Positions 26,701 through 36,700 of a stretch of 64,000 nucleotides of DNA are shown here, in pieces. The stretch is from Lysobacter arvi (lineage in GTDB: Bacteria; Pseudomonadota; Gammaproteobacteria; Xanthomonadales; Xanthomonadaceae): NCBI GenBank assembly GCA_031216755.1, contig JARUHG010000001.1:62001-126000 (forward strand), in the 5' to 3' direction. The position numbers and the translations under genes are program-made. Within the stretch, counting starts at the first letter, position 1, and each line of letters begins with the position of its first letter. Under the pieces are notes generated by a model, which saw only the letters and a list, made by a program, of their open reading frames with translations, was not told the origin of the DNA and ran no database searches.

Positions 26701-27419
26701 GCGACAACGTGGGCCAGAGTTACGACGGCGCGCTCGTCGCACCGACCGTCGGCGTGATGGTGATCGAGGAGACGCTTCCGCCGCAGCCGATCGATCTGAC
26801 GCCGATCGCACGCACCGTGGGCCTGGTGGTTGGTGGCGCGGCGCGCGGCAAGTCAGTCGATGGCTGGCTGCAGGGCGCGTCCGACACCCTGCGGATCCAC
26901 GGCGTCGGCCTTGAGCAGGTGACTGCGGTGGAAGCCGTGCCGTCCGCGGGCATCCTCTTCGGTCCGGTGTCGGTCGATGCGGCAGGCACCGGCCTGGAGG
27001 CGTCGATCAGCATCGCGCAGGACGCCGCGCTGGGCACGCGCCGCCTGCGACTGCGCACGAGCGATGGCGAGCTGGCCTGGGTGTCGGGCGACGCCTCGCT
27101 GTTCGGCATCGGGCGCGTGCCCACAATGGATTCGGTGTCGCCGATCGTGCTCACCGCCGGTGAAACCACGACGCTGACCGTGCGCGGCCGCGATCTCGCC
27201 GGCGTGACCGGCGCGACGTTCGCACCGGATTCGGGCCTCGCGCAGATCGGCGCGCCGGTGTGGTCGCAGGACGCCACCGGCGAGCAACTGAAGATCACCG
27301 TTCACATCGATGCCGACGCGACGCCGGGCACGCGCGTGCTTCAGCTAAGGGTGCCGGGCGGGATCACGTCCTCGATGCCGGGCGTCGCCAACACGATCAC
27401 GGTGGTGACGGGCCCATGA
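23760..27419 (+). CDS. Large exported IPT/TIG-like repeat protein
   Basis: About 1219 residues. From the ATG at 23760 a 35-residue signal peptide ends VAHA-E; an in-frame ATG at 23697 would add 21 residues. Residues ~40-200 look like a right-handed beta-helix or left-open solenoid (WTLSGSPYVVSGDVLVQSNA, then WNLSGIAYVV). The rest is a series of ~90-residue beta-sandwich repeats opening with SVSPIVL-, SITPIDV- or QIEPATV-like strands followed by T-V-x-V-x-G-x-x-L, typical of IPT/TIG domains. Between repeats come recurring short strands ending in VGVMV or VGVKVG. Probably a surface or adhesion protein. First gene of the island run. Confidence 0.8.
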   Translation: MTQCVEPARAVAFWRLLPLLMLATLSLAFARVAHAETAVGGNIASDAHWTLSGSPYVVSGDVLVQSNATLTIDAGVSVYMEAGANLDVQAGSVRAIGTAAQPIKVLSIKSLRGGTPAPGDHGTWRFGPGTTSTARLEYLRFEHGRGLVVNGSAPVFNYLDIRNNQGPAISIDLSASPSGLGNQASGNDINGINVPAGDIVGSVKWNLSGIAYVVRAGTLSVGRSPTVTQVTPATIEQGQTLSVAVDGVRLDGFDAGLVDRSGLTLTPIGGGTSSRLSFQLKADSDAALGPAALSLRVDAGELVLPNALTVTPPMPAVTQIEPATVIAGSGVADILVTGRNFSARSEVLVNSAALPTRFVSATQLRASLPNQSIAAFLPLQVRNPHPDAGAPALLSNSTNLAVQMPVPPTVAFEPTPIAMPPDNKGHDITLRLSKPDIRDHTLNFSVSDAAKATVSPTSLTIAAGQVTARVTITPIAQGSVTLLAQSATLGNSSTPIFITPDFRGVNTSYALPVGVKVGEGVQVDPLEFKPNSVVGVGVGALLADVLPAGWAAGTTQTFQVRGNAIPPGSLVSIVPADGVTLGATAVSPDGAVLSVPVTTAGDAAIGPRRVVVRDNNGSLLTFADPSRAVVMLAAGLPRIDSITPIDVARNSTVTMVVRGRNLQNAKLAVTPGSGLEVDAQPTVNADGTELTANVSVAADAALGSRIVQVSNATGTSAGDASSANTLHVVGAIASTYGWTAPLVGVMVGQPVVEPQQIVPVLMQHVGVVVGASATNVTPRTGIVGSTVTVKVRGQGLQDVTAVSLVPSTGLAVGSPSASADGSELTFTIQVAADAALGLRRLVLGTPSGPLAFANIMDGTFLVSTPLPVVESVAPQVLAIGVGAQSMTVRGRYLDNVTDVRFLPADGITVIRPFTVSDGGNTLGFAVQVAAGSAPGPRRMIVTTAAGDSATDASPANTVALATQVGPSYPAILSAAIGVRVGDNVGQSYDGALVAPTVGVMVIEETLPPQPIDLTPIARTVGLVVGGAARGKSVDGWLQGASDTLRIHGVGLEQVTAVEAVPSAGILFGPVSVDAAGTGLEASISIAQDAALGTRRLRLRTSDGELAWVSGDASLFGIGRVPTMDSVSPIVLTAGETTTLTVRGRDLAGVTGATFAPDSGLAQIGAPVWSQDATGEQLKITVHIDADATPGTRVLQLRVPGGITSSMPGVANTITVVTGP

Positions 27420-27558
27420 CCACGCACCGTCCAATCGATATTCGATTCGCAATGACTCCCGGCCGTGCTGCGCGCGTTGGCGCGCAGGAATGCGATCGCC
27501 GGTTTCCATCCAACGACCTTTGCACGATGCAACGCACTTGCGCTCAAGGAGCTACGCC

Positions 27559-29103
27559 ATGAATCAGCATTCCCGCCTGCCGAACCGTGCATCGCTGACG
27601 GCGGCGCTCGTCGCGACCCTGTTCGCACCGACGGCCTGGGCTGCCTTCGACAGCGGTAGCACCGGTGCCGATGGCGTCTTCAATCCCACCGTCAACACGG
27701 AAGTCGAACTGCCGCCGTCGGGCATCCTCAATTACACGACGGTCAACATTCCGACCGGCGTGACCGTCAAGTTCAAGCGCAACGCCGCAAACACGCCGGT
27801 GTACATCCTGGCCAGCGGCGACGTGACGATCGCCGGCACCATCGATCTGCGCGGCGACGACGCAAAGGATGCCGGTACGTATGGCGACGGCGCGCAGGGC
27901 GATGACGGCATTCCGGGCGCGGGGGGGGCGGGCGGTTTCGAAGGCGGCCGCGGCGGTCGCGACGACACGCAGCAGCGTCCGGCGATCATCCGCGGTGGCG
28001 CGGGTCTCGGACCGGGCGGCGGTGCAGGCGGTATCGAAGGCGCTGACGGGTGCAACGCCACGACGGGCTATTACAAGCATGCCGGCATCGGCGGCGCGTA
28101 CGGCAGCAGGGCGCTCAAGGTCTACATGTACCACTGCTCGATGACCACGCCGGCGACCGATCCCTATGGGTCGGGTCTGCTGCAGCCGCTCGTCGGTGGT
28201 TCCGGTGGTGGCGGTGGACGTGGCGGCACCAACTATCCGGGTTCGGGTGGTGGTGGTGGAGGTGGCGCGATCCTGATTGCGTCGTCGGGCACGCTGCGCG
28301 TCACAGGAAGCATCGATGCGAGCGGTGGGGATGGCGGCGGCGTCGCGGGCACCGGCGCGGGTGGACAGGGCGCGGGCGGTTCCGGCGGTGGCATCCGCCT
28401 GGTCGCGACGACGGTGACCGGCACCGGAACGCTCAACGCACCAGGCGGCTGCGTTCATTACAACAACGCGCGTCGCCAGCGCTGCGGCGCTACCGGACGC
28501 AGCGACGAACTCGGCGGCTCTGAAGGTCGCATCCGCATCGAAGCCGATGCCATCACCTACAGCGGCCAGTCGTCGCCGGCCTACGTCCGTGGCGGAATCG
28601 CCCCAGTGTTCCTGGCGAGTGTGCCTTCGCTTCGCATCTCGTCAGTCGCGGGCCAAACCGTGCCCGCGGTGCCGACGGGCACCAACGACGTGACGCTGCC
28701 GTCCTCGACGACCGGCCCGGTGGTGGTGACGTTTGAAACGACCAACGTACCCGTGGGCAACACGATCCAGCTCCGCGTGATCCCCGCGTATGGCACGGCC
28801 AGCACCGCGGTCAGTGGCGCCCTCGCCGGTAGCGCGAGTGCCGCTACCGCGAGCGCATCGGTGACGCTGCCGCAAGGCCCGAGCGCGCTGCAGGCGACGA
28901 CCACCTACACGGTCACGGTCGCTTCGCTTCGCGATGAAGCGATGCGCGAAAAGCTTTCGCGCCTGGCGCAGAACGAAAAAGTCGAAACGATCGAAGTGAC
29001 CGTGGCCCTACAGGGCGGCGCACGCGCGAAATTGATCACCGGCAGCGGCAAGTCGTTCGAAGTGCCGTACGCGCAGCTGAGCGCGATCGGTTTCAAGAGC
29101 TGA
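27559..29103 (+). CDS. Exported glycine-rich beta-solenoid protein, copy 1
   Basis: A 514-residue exported protein, no named family recognised. ATG at 27559 follows AAGGAG; the signal peptide ends TAWA-AFDSG. An N-terminal beta-rich part (PPSGILNYTTVNIPTGVTVK, then VYILASGDVTIAG) reads like a parallel beta-helix; residues ~100-300 are Gly-rich runs (GGSGGGGGRGGTNYPGSGGG), like the glycine-rich loops of surface autotransporter-like or receptor-like proteins. The C-terminal third has Thr/Val-rich beta strands and a last domain (EKLSRLAQNEKVETIEVTVA). Its neighbour is a tandem paralogue. Confidence 0.8.
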   Translation: MNQHSRLPNRASLTAALVATLFAPTAWAAFDSGSTGADGVFNPTVNTEVELPPSGILNYTTVNIPTGVTVKFKRNAANTPVYILASGDVTIAGTIDLRGDDAKDAGTYGDGAQGDDGIPGAGGAGGFEGGRGGRDDTQQRPAIIRGGAGLGPGGGAGGIEGADGCNATTGYYKHAGIGGAYGSRALKVYMYHCSMTTPATDPYGSGLLQPLVGGSGGGGGRGGTNYPGSGGGGGGGAILIASSGTLRVTGSIDASGGDGGGVAGTGAGGQGAGGSGGGIRLVATTVTGTGTLNAPGGCVHYNNARRQRCGATGRSDELGGSEGRIRIEADAITYSGQSSPAYVRGGIAPVFLASVPSLRISSVAGQTVPAVPTGTNDVTLPSSTTGPVVVTFETTNVPVGNTIQLRVIPAYGTASTAVSGALAGSASAATASASVTLPQGPSALQATTTYTVTVASLRDEAMREKLSRLAQNEKVETIEVTVALQGGARAKLITGSGKSFEVPYAQLSAIGFKS

Positions 29104-29167
29104 GCCGGCCATGATCCGCCATCGACCTTCGCGCGATGCAACGCGTAACCGCTCAAGGACCCACGCC

Positions 29168-30715
29168 ATGACCCAGCACTCACGCCTCCCTGTCCGCGCG
29201 TCGTTGGCGCTTGCGCTCACGGCGGCTGCATTCGCGCCGACGGCATGGGCCGCGTTCGACAGCGGCAGCACCGGCGCCGACGGCGCGTTGAACGCAACGG
29301 CCGGCATGGAGATCCAGCTTCCGCCGTCGGGCATCCTCAACTACACGACCATCAACATCCCGGCGGGCGTCACCGTCAAGTTCAAGCGCAACGCCGCAAA
29401 CACGCCGGCCTACATCCTGGCCAGCGGCGACGTGACCATCGCTGGTACGCTCGACATTCGTGGTGCGGATGGCAAGCCCACCGGCACGTACGGCGACGGC
29501 GCCCAAGCCGACGACGGCCTGCCGGGCGAAGGCGGACCTGGTGGCTACGGCGGCGGCCGTGGCGGTCGCAGCGACGCACAACTGCGTGCCGAGATCGTCC
29601 GCGGCGGTGCAGGCCTTGGCCCGGGTGGCGGGCCGGGTGGAATCGAAGGGGACAACGGATGCACTCCCGCCGGCGGCTACTACAAGTACATCGGAACCGG
29701 CGGCGGCTACGCCAACAATGCCTACAAGTACTACACGACTCACCAGTGCGCGGCCAACTACGGTCCGGTCGGACTGGCGTACGGCTCGACGCTGCTGCAG
29801 CCGCTGGCAGGTGGCTCGGGCGGCGGTGGCGGACGTGGCGGCACCAACTTCCCGGGATCAGGCGGCGGCGGCGGCGGCGGCGCTGTCCTGATCGCGTCGT
29901 CGGGCACATTGCGCATCACCGGCAGCGTCGACGCGACGGGCGGTGATGGCGCGGGCCACGCCGGCACCGGCGTGGGTGGGCAGGGAGCGGGCGGCTCGGG
30001 TGGCGCCATTCGCCTGGTCGCAACGACCGTAGCCGGCAACGGCTCGATCCTCGCCAACGGCGGCTGCATCAACTACAACAACAACCGTCGTCAGTACTGC
30101 GGTTACGACGGCCGTAACAACTACGGCGGCTCCGAAGGCCGCATCCGAATTGAAGGCGAGTCGATCACGTTCAACGGCACGTCGCAGCCGACATTCGTGC
30201 GTGGTGACATCGGCCCGGTGTTCATTGCCAACGCGCCAGCACTGCGCATCTCCGCGGTAGCAGGCCAGACGGTTGCGGCTGTACCCACCGGCAGCAACGA
30301 CGTGAGCCTCCCGGCAAGCACCACCGGTCCGGTGGTGGTCACGTTCGAAACGACCAACGTCCCGGTTGGCAACACCGTGCAGCTGCGCGTCGTGCCGATC
30401 AACGGAACGCCCACCGAGGCGATCAGCCCCGCGATCACCGGCACCACGGCATCGGGCACCGCGCAGGTATCCGTAGTGCTGCCGCAGGGTTCCAGCACGC
30501 TGCAGGCGACGACCACCTACACGGTCGTCGTCGCGGCACTGGGCGATGACGCGCTGAGCGAAAAGCTGTCGCGCCTCGCGAGCAACGAACACGTCGAGAA
30601 GGTGGAAGTCACCATCGCGCTGGACGGCGGCGCGCGTGCGCGACTGGTGACCAATAGCGGCAGGACCTTCGACATGCCATACGAAACATTGAGCGCGATC
30701 GGCTTCAAGGGTTGA
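29168..30715 (+). CDS. Exported glycine-rich beta-solenoid protein, copy 2 (tandem paralogue)
   Basis: A 515-residue protein clearly duplicated from the gene before it: the same signal peptide (FAPTAWA-AFDSGSTGADG), the same PPSGILNYTT start, the same Gly-rich block and the same ending (YETLSAIGFKG against YAQLSAIGFKS). Even the leader before the ATG is similar (GATGCAACGC, then CTCAAGGA before ACGCCATGA), so the repeat unit included the ribosome site. Divergence is concentrated in the middle around residues 145-190, where copy 2 has NAYKYYTTHQCAANYG. Function unknown; probably surface-exposed. Confidence 0.8.
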   Translation: MTQHSRLPVRASLALALTAAAFAPTAWAAFDSGSTGADGALNATAGMEIQLPPSGILNYTTINIPAGVTVKFKRNAANTPAYILASGDVTIAGTLDIRGADGKPTGTYGDGAQADDGLPGEGGPGGYGGGRGGRSDAQLRAEIVRGGAGLGPGGGPGGIEGDNGCTPAGGYYKYIGTGGGYANNAYKYYTTHQCAANYGPVGLAYGSTLLQPLAGGSGGGGGRGGTNFPGSGGGGGGGAVLIASSGTLRITGSVDATGGDGAGHAGTGVGGQGAGGSGGAIRLVATTVAGNGSILANGGCINYNNNRRQYCGYDGRNNYGGSEGRIRIEGESITFNGTSQPTFVRGDIGPVFIANAPALRISAVAGQTVAAVPTGSNDVSLPASTTGPVVVTFETTNVPVGNTVQLRVVPINGTPTEAISPAITGTTASGTAQVSVVLPQGSSTLQATTTYTVVVAALGDDALSEKLSRLASNEHVEKVEVTIALDGGARARLVTNSGRTFDMPYETLSAIGFKG

Positions 30716-30765
30716 AGCAACCGGCAACGGCAGCTGGATAACGCAGGCAGGGACGTGCGGTCACC

Positions 30766-33700
30766 ATGAGTCAAACCGAACACACCAGCATGAAGTTGCG
30801 TCGTGGTTCGCGACGCGCCCTCGGCGCGGCGTGCGTGGCCTTGTTGGCCTGCACGCCGTGGGCGATCGGCGCGGCCGACCTGACGCTGGGCGACGGCGTG
30901 GTGGTGAAGTTCGGCGACGATGCGCAGCTGGTCGTGCGCGACAAGCTGTCCGCCGGCAAGGGCGTGGCGTTGACCAGCCAGAAGGATGACGGCGCCGGTG
31001 GACAGACCGGCAGCGGCCTGGGTACGCCCGCCGCGGGCGACTGGCAGGGCGTGCGCATCGAGAAGTCCGCGCTGCCGTTTGGCGCGATGACGTTCGAGGA
31101 CCTGCGCATCCGCTACGCGGGCGGCGACGATGGTGCCGCGCTCGTGCTGCGCGGCGTGAACCCGACCCTGAAGTACCTGCAGCTCACCGACAACACCAAC
31201 GGTCTGCGCCTTCGCGAAGGTGCATCGCCTGCGATCAGCGGCTCAAGTTTCCTGCGCAACGGCGTCGGCCTGGACGCAGAGCGCAACAGTGCGCCCACAA
31301 TCGGTACCACGCAGTTTTCCGGCAACCGCGAACAGGCGGTGGTGAACCGCTGGCCGTCCACGCCGATCCAGGCCGCCGGCAACTGGTGGGGCCACTCCAC
31401 CGGGCCGCGCGACGTCTCCGGCAATCCGGCAGGGCAGGGCGACGCGGTGTCGGCGGGCGTCAACTACGCTGGCTTCCTGACCGCCGTGCCGTTGATCAAT
31501 CCGACCGTGCGCCTTGCCGCGCCGGCGACGTACTTTGAGCAGCGCCGCATCGCGCTGGAACTGTCGTGCGTCAACGCCACCGAGTTCCGCCTCGCCGAGA
31601 ACAACGCGTTCACGGGCGTGGCGTTCCAGCCGCTCGCCGATGGCCGTGTCAACGTCGAGTTCGACGTTTCCGAAGGCGACGGCCGCAAGACGATCCACGC
31701 GCAGTTCCGTGATCCTAGCGGCGCGGTCGTCACCGCGACGCTGGCCGGCGGCGTGTTGATCGACACGCAGCCGCCGCAGGTCGCCATCACCAATCCTGCC
31801 GAGGGCAGCCTGATCCGCGAAGCGGTCGACATCGAGGTGAACGCCAGCGATGTGTCCGGCGTGCGCCAGGTACAGATCCTGCGCGATGGCGCCGTCCTTG
31901 CCACCGACACCACCGCGCCGTACGCGTACGCGTGGAACACCGACAGCGTCGCCGACGGCAACTACGTCCTTAAAGCCCTGGCCGTCGACGAGGCCGGCCG
32001 AACCGCCGAACACAGCATCACCGTGACCGTGTCGCACGGCGCACCGGTGCCGGACCTGGAAGGCCCGCAGTTGGGCGATATCAAGGCGAACGGCCTGGCG
32101 CTTGCCGACGGCGCGACATTCACCGGCAACACTACGCTCGCCTTCAAGGCGAGCGATCGCAGCGCGATCTCTCGCATCGAGGTGCTGCTCGACGGCGTGG
32201 TCGTCGCGACCGCGACGGGCAGCAGCCAATACACCGCGCTGCTCGACCTCGCCAACGTGGCCAACGGCGTGCACACGCTGGCGCTGCGCGCGTTCGACTC
32301 GCTCGCCAACCAGAGCACGCAGAGCTACTCGATCACCGTCGCGCACGCGCCTCCGGCGGCGCCGACGCTGACGCAACCGGCCAACAACCTGGTCACGCGC
32401 AATGCCGCGCTGGTCGTCGCCGGCAACGCCAAGGCAGGCAGCAGCGTGCAGCTGCTGCTCAACGACGTCGCCGCGGGCGATGCCGTGACTGCCGGCAGCG
32501 ATGGCCGCTTCACCGCCGCGGTCACGCTGGTCGCGGGCGAGAACCGGCTGCGCGCCACCGCGACCGACCAGCATGGCACCAGCACGCCTTCGGCGGTGGT
32601 GCGCGTGACGCTGGACGTGACCGTGCCATCGGCGCCGTCGGGCCTCGCCGCCGCAGTGATGACGGGCGGCAAGATCCGCCTGACCTGGGCCGCCGCCAGC
32701 GACACCAACGTCGTCGCGCACGAGATCTACCGCGCAGGCAACGAGTTCGCCGCCGTTGCTGAAGCGCAGAAGCTGGTGCGCCTGGGTGCCTCGGCCATCG
32801 CGTACGAAGACGCGCCGGCTGCGGATGGCCAGTACTTCTACCGCATCGTCGCGGTGAACGCGGCCGGCACGCCGAGCGCGCCCACCAACCTCGCCAGCGC
32901 CACCATCGACCGCACGGCGCCGGTGGCCGAGCGCGTCGAGTACACGGCGCAGGGTGCCTACGACCCCGCCAGCCAGACCTACGGCCAGGGACGTGTGGAC
33001 ATCCGTGTTACGGTCAGCGAACCACTGGTCGGCACGCCGTATTTCAGTCTCGTGCCGGAAGGCGGCCTGCCGGTTCCGGCGGATCTGATCAGGCGCGACG
33101 ACACCCACTACGAAGGCACGCTGACGCTGGCGTCCGGTGCCGGCAGCGGCGTGGCCAACGTGCTGTTCTCCGCACGCGATCTGGTCGGCAACCGCGGCGT
33201 GGAAGTGCGCGAAGGCGCTTCGCTGCGCATCGATACGATCGGGCCGGAACTGGTGCAGATCGCACTGAACCCGCAGGCGCCGATCAAGGCGGACGACAGC
33301 CGCGCAGTCACCGCGACGCTGAACTTCAGCGAAGACCTGCCTGCGGGCAAGACGCCGGTGGTGCGCTACCAGCTGTCGGGCATCGGGCGCACGCCGGTCG
33401 CAAGCGCGACGCCGGAACGCATCGACGCAAGGACCTGGCGCGTCGGTTTCGAGCTGCCCGCGGACGCCGGCCAGGTCTCGCCGGAACTGCTCAGCCTGAG
33501 CCACCAGTCCGAGGATGCGCTGGGCAATACGTCCAGTCGCGTCACTGCACCGAACGAAGCGCAGGTCTACCAGGGCGAGCTGCCGGCGCTGAACGTGCCG
33601 CTCGGTCTCACCGCCACCGCCTTGCCCGGCGGCAAGGTGGGCCTGCAGTGGCAGGCGGTCGAAGGCGCCACTGGCTACCAGCTGTATCGGCAGGCCCCGG

Positions 33701-36700
33701 GTGAAGCTGCGCTGGTCGAGCTGTCGCGCAGCGCGCAGGCGCAGGCCACCGACAGCACGCCGGTCGATGGCGTGTACCGTTACGCCGTCGCGTCGGTGCG
33801 CAGTTCCAACAGCCAGGAAACGCTGAGCGAGCAGTCGCTGGTGGCGCAGGCGACGACCAGTCGCACGGCTCCGGGCGCGCCGCAGAACCTCGTGCTGAGC
33901 CTGATCCCGCAGGGCGTGCTGGCGACGTGGCAGCCGCCGGTGGGCACCGCGCCAGCCAGTTATCGCCTGTATCGCGCGGCTACCGCGACCATCACGTCGG
34001 TCGCGGGCCTCACTCCGCTCAAGCAGAACATCAAGACCACGCAGGTGGTGGACGCGGTGCCGTCGCAGGACGAGCACGCCTACGTGGTGACCGCGGTCGA
34101 TGCCGCCGGCAACGAGTCGGCGATCTCCAACTCTGTTTACCTCAACTTCAGCCTGCTGCCGGTGAAGACGCTGCACGTCGAGCAGCTCGGCACGGCGCTG
34201 CCGGTGCTGTCGTGGACGCCGAACGGCAACGGTGCGACCGGCTACGACGTGTACGTCGGCGAAGGCGAGTCGCGCTTCAAGCTGACGCCGCAGCCGATCA
34301 CCGCGACCACGCTGACCGACACCGGCTACACCGGCGGGGAGCGCCGCTATGTGGTGGAGGCGGTCGACGCCAACGGCGTGCGCATGGAACGCGGCATCGT
34401 CCTGGCGAACGCCTCGCTGCAGGTCGTCGGCGGGTTGCCGCTCAAGCGCAACGTGATGAACCGACTCAACGTTCAGGTGACCAACCTGTCGTCGGGCGCG
34501 CTGAGCGCGGCGAGGCTGGTGGCGAAGATCGGCGCACGCGAGTTCCGCTCGGAAGGCTTCGCCCTGGCCGGCAACGCCACGAAGGTCGTGCCGCTGGTGG
34601 TGGGCGGCTACCCCGACCTGCCGAATCCGGCCGCGCTGACCCTGCTGCTGGAGAACGAGGCGAGCGAAGGCGAGCGCATGCGCATCGGCCGGGAGCAGCA
34701 GGTGTCCGTGGTCGACAGCGCGCTGGTGGTGGGTCTGGATGCGGAAGGTTTCACCCGCGGCGCCACCGGCAAGGTGCGCCTGACGGTGGAGAACACCTCC
34801 GACGTCGATGTCGAACTGCTGACCGCGCGCAACTCCGGTCGCGACGCGTCGAACGAGCTGCGCCTGAAGCTGATGGACAACGACGGCAATCTGCTCAGCA
34901 CGGTGCCGTACCGCCAGGCCACGGGTGCAGGCGTGATCACGCTGGCGCAGGGCCAGACGGTGGCGCGGATCGCGCCGGGCCAGCGTTACGTATCCGACGT
35001 GTTCCAGATGCCGGTGCCGGCCAGCGCGCCCGACCGCGTGCGCCTCAAGCTGGAGGTCGACAAGCTGCGCTACAGCACCGGCCAGCCGGAAGAAGTGGCG
35101 ATCCCGGGCATGGGCAGCGAACGCGCGGTGGACCTGGTGGAAACGCCGTACGCCGGCGAGATCACTTCGGTCGATCCGGTGGTGTCGTTCGGTACCGGCC
35201 CGATCACCATCCTCGGCCGTGCGGTCGATCGCGCCACGCAGGCGGCCGTGCCCAATGCGCCGCTGAAGATCGCGCTGAACCAGGAAGGCTTCGAGCGCCT
35301 GACCGACGTGATGACCGATGCCGAAGGTGGGTTCCGCTACGTCTTCACGCCGACACTGACCGATGCCGGCCGCTACCGCGTGGGCGCGATCCATCCGGAC
35401 ATGACGGATCGCCCGGAGCAGGCCAGCTTCACCATCAACCGCATCCAGATCACGCCGACGCCGTTCAAGCTGACGGTGCCGCGCAACTACGCCTACCGCA
35501 TCGACTTCCGTGCGCGTTCGGGCACCGGTTCGCAGGCCAGCAACCTGCGCGTGATCTACGCACCGGAATACCAGCCCAGCGGCACGCTGCCGGCCGGCAT
35601 CAAGGTGCTGCTGCCGGATCCGATCAACATCGCGCCCAAGCAGGATCTGTCGCTGCCGGTGAGCGTGTCGGGCGACAACAACGCCGCACCGAGCGGACGC
35701 CTGGTGCTGGCGGTGGTGAGCGATGGTTCCGGCGCGACGCCGCTGGCGCTTCTCAACGTCGACTACACGCTGACCGAGGCCAAGCCGGCGCTGTACGCCA
35801 CGCCGAACTACGTCGAGGCGGGTCTGGCGCGCGGGCAGACGGTGATCGAACAGGTGGTGTTCGAGAACAAGGGCTTCGTCGCCATGACCGACGTCGTCGT
35901 CGACCTGCTCGACAAGAGCGGCGGCGCGACGCCGACCTGGATCACGCTGGCCTCGGGCCGCACGCTCGGCAGCATCGGCGTCGGCGAGAAGCGCACGGTC
36001 GACGTCAACGTCGCGCCGGACGCCAACGTCGCCGAAGGCATCCACGAGTTCGCGCTGCGCGTGTCCGGCGCCAACCTGCCGGCCGAGACGGTCAACGTGT
36101 TCGTCTCGGTCACGCAGTCGGGCATCGGCAACGTGCTGTTCAAGGCGTCCGACATCTACACCGCGACGCGCGACAAGAACGGCAACCTGATCCCGGGCCT
36201 GGCGGGCGCACGCGTGTTCCTGCAGAACGAGGCGGTGGTCAGCCAGAGCTACGAGCTGACCACCGACGCCTACGGCGAGGCGTATTTCCAGAACCTGCCG
36301 GCCGGCAGCTACCGCTTCAAGGCCAGCGCGCAGAACCACCAGGAAGCGGGTGGCCGCGTGTCGGTCAAGCCGGGCCTGACGGTGAACCAGTCGGTGTTCC
36401 TGGAGTACAGCCTGATCCAGGTGGAATGGTCGGTGCGCGAGATCACCATCGAGGACCGCTACGAGATCACCCTCAACGCGACCTTCGAAACCGACGTCCC
36501 CGCTCCGGTGGTGGTGCTGCAACCGACCAGCATCAACCTGCCGAAGATGGCGCCGGGCGAGGTGTTCCAGGGCGAGCTGGTGCTGACCAACTACGGTCTG
36601 ATCCGCGCCGACAACGTGGTGTCGCAGCCGCCGGGCGCCGACGAGTACTACAAGTTCGAGTTCCTCGCACAGCCGCCTACCAGCCTGGAAGCCAAGCAGC

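Noticed and set aside
27900-30010. Glycine-codon-rich repeats (GGCGGT/GGTGGC) as a possible CRISPR or satellite array
   Set aside because: They are in frame within two signal-peptide proteins, with irregular spacing and no unique spacers. No CRISPR array was seen anywhere in the window.
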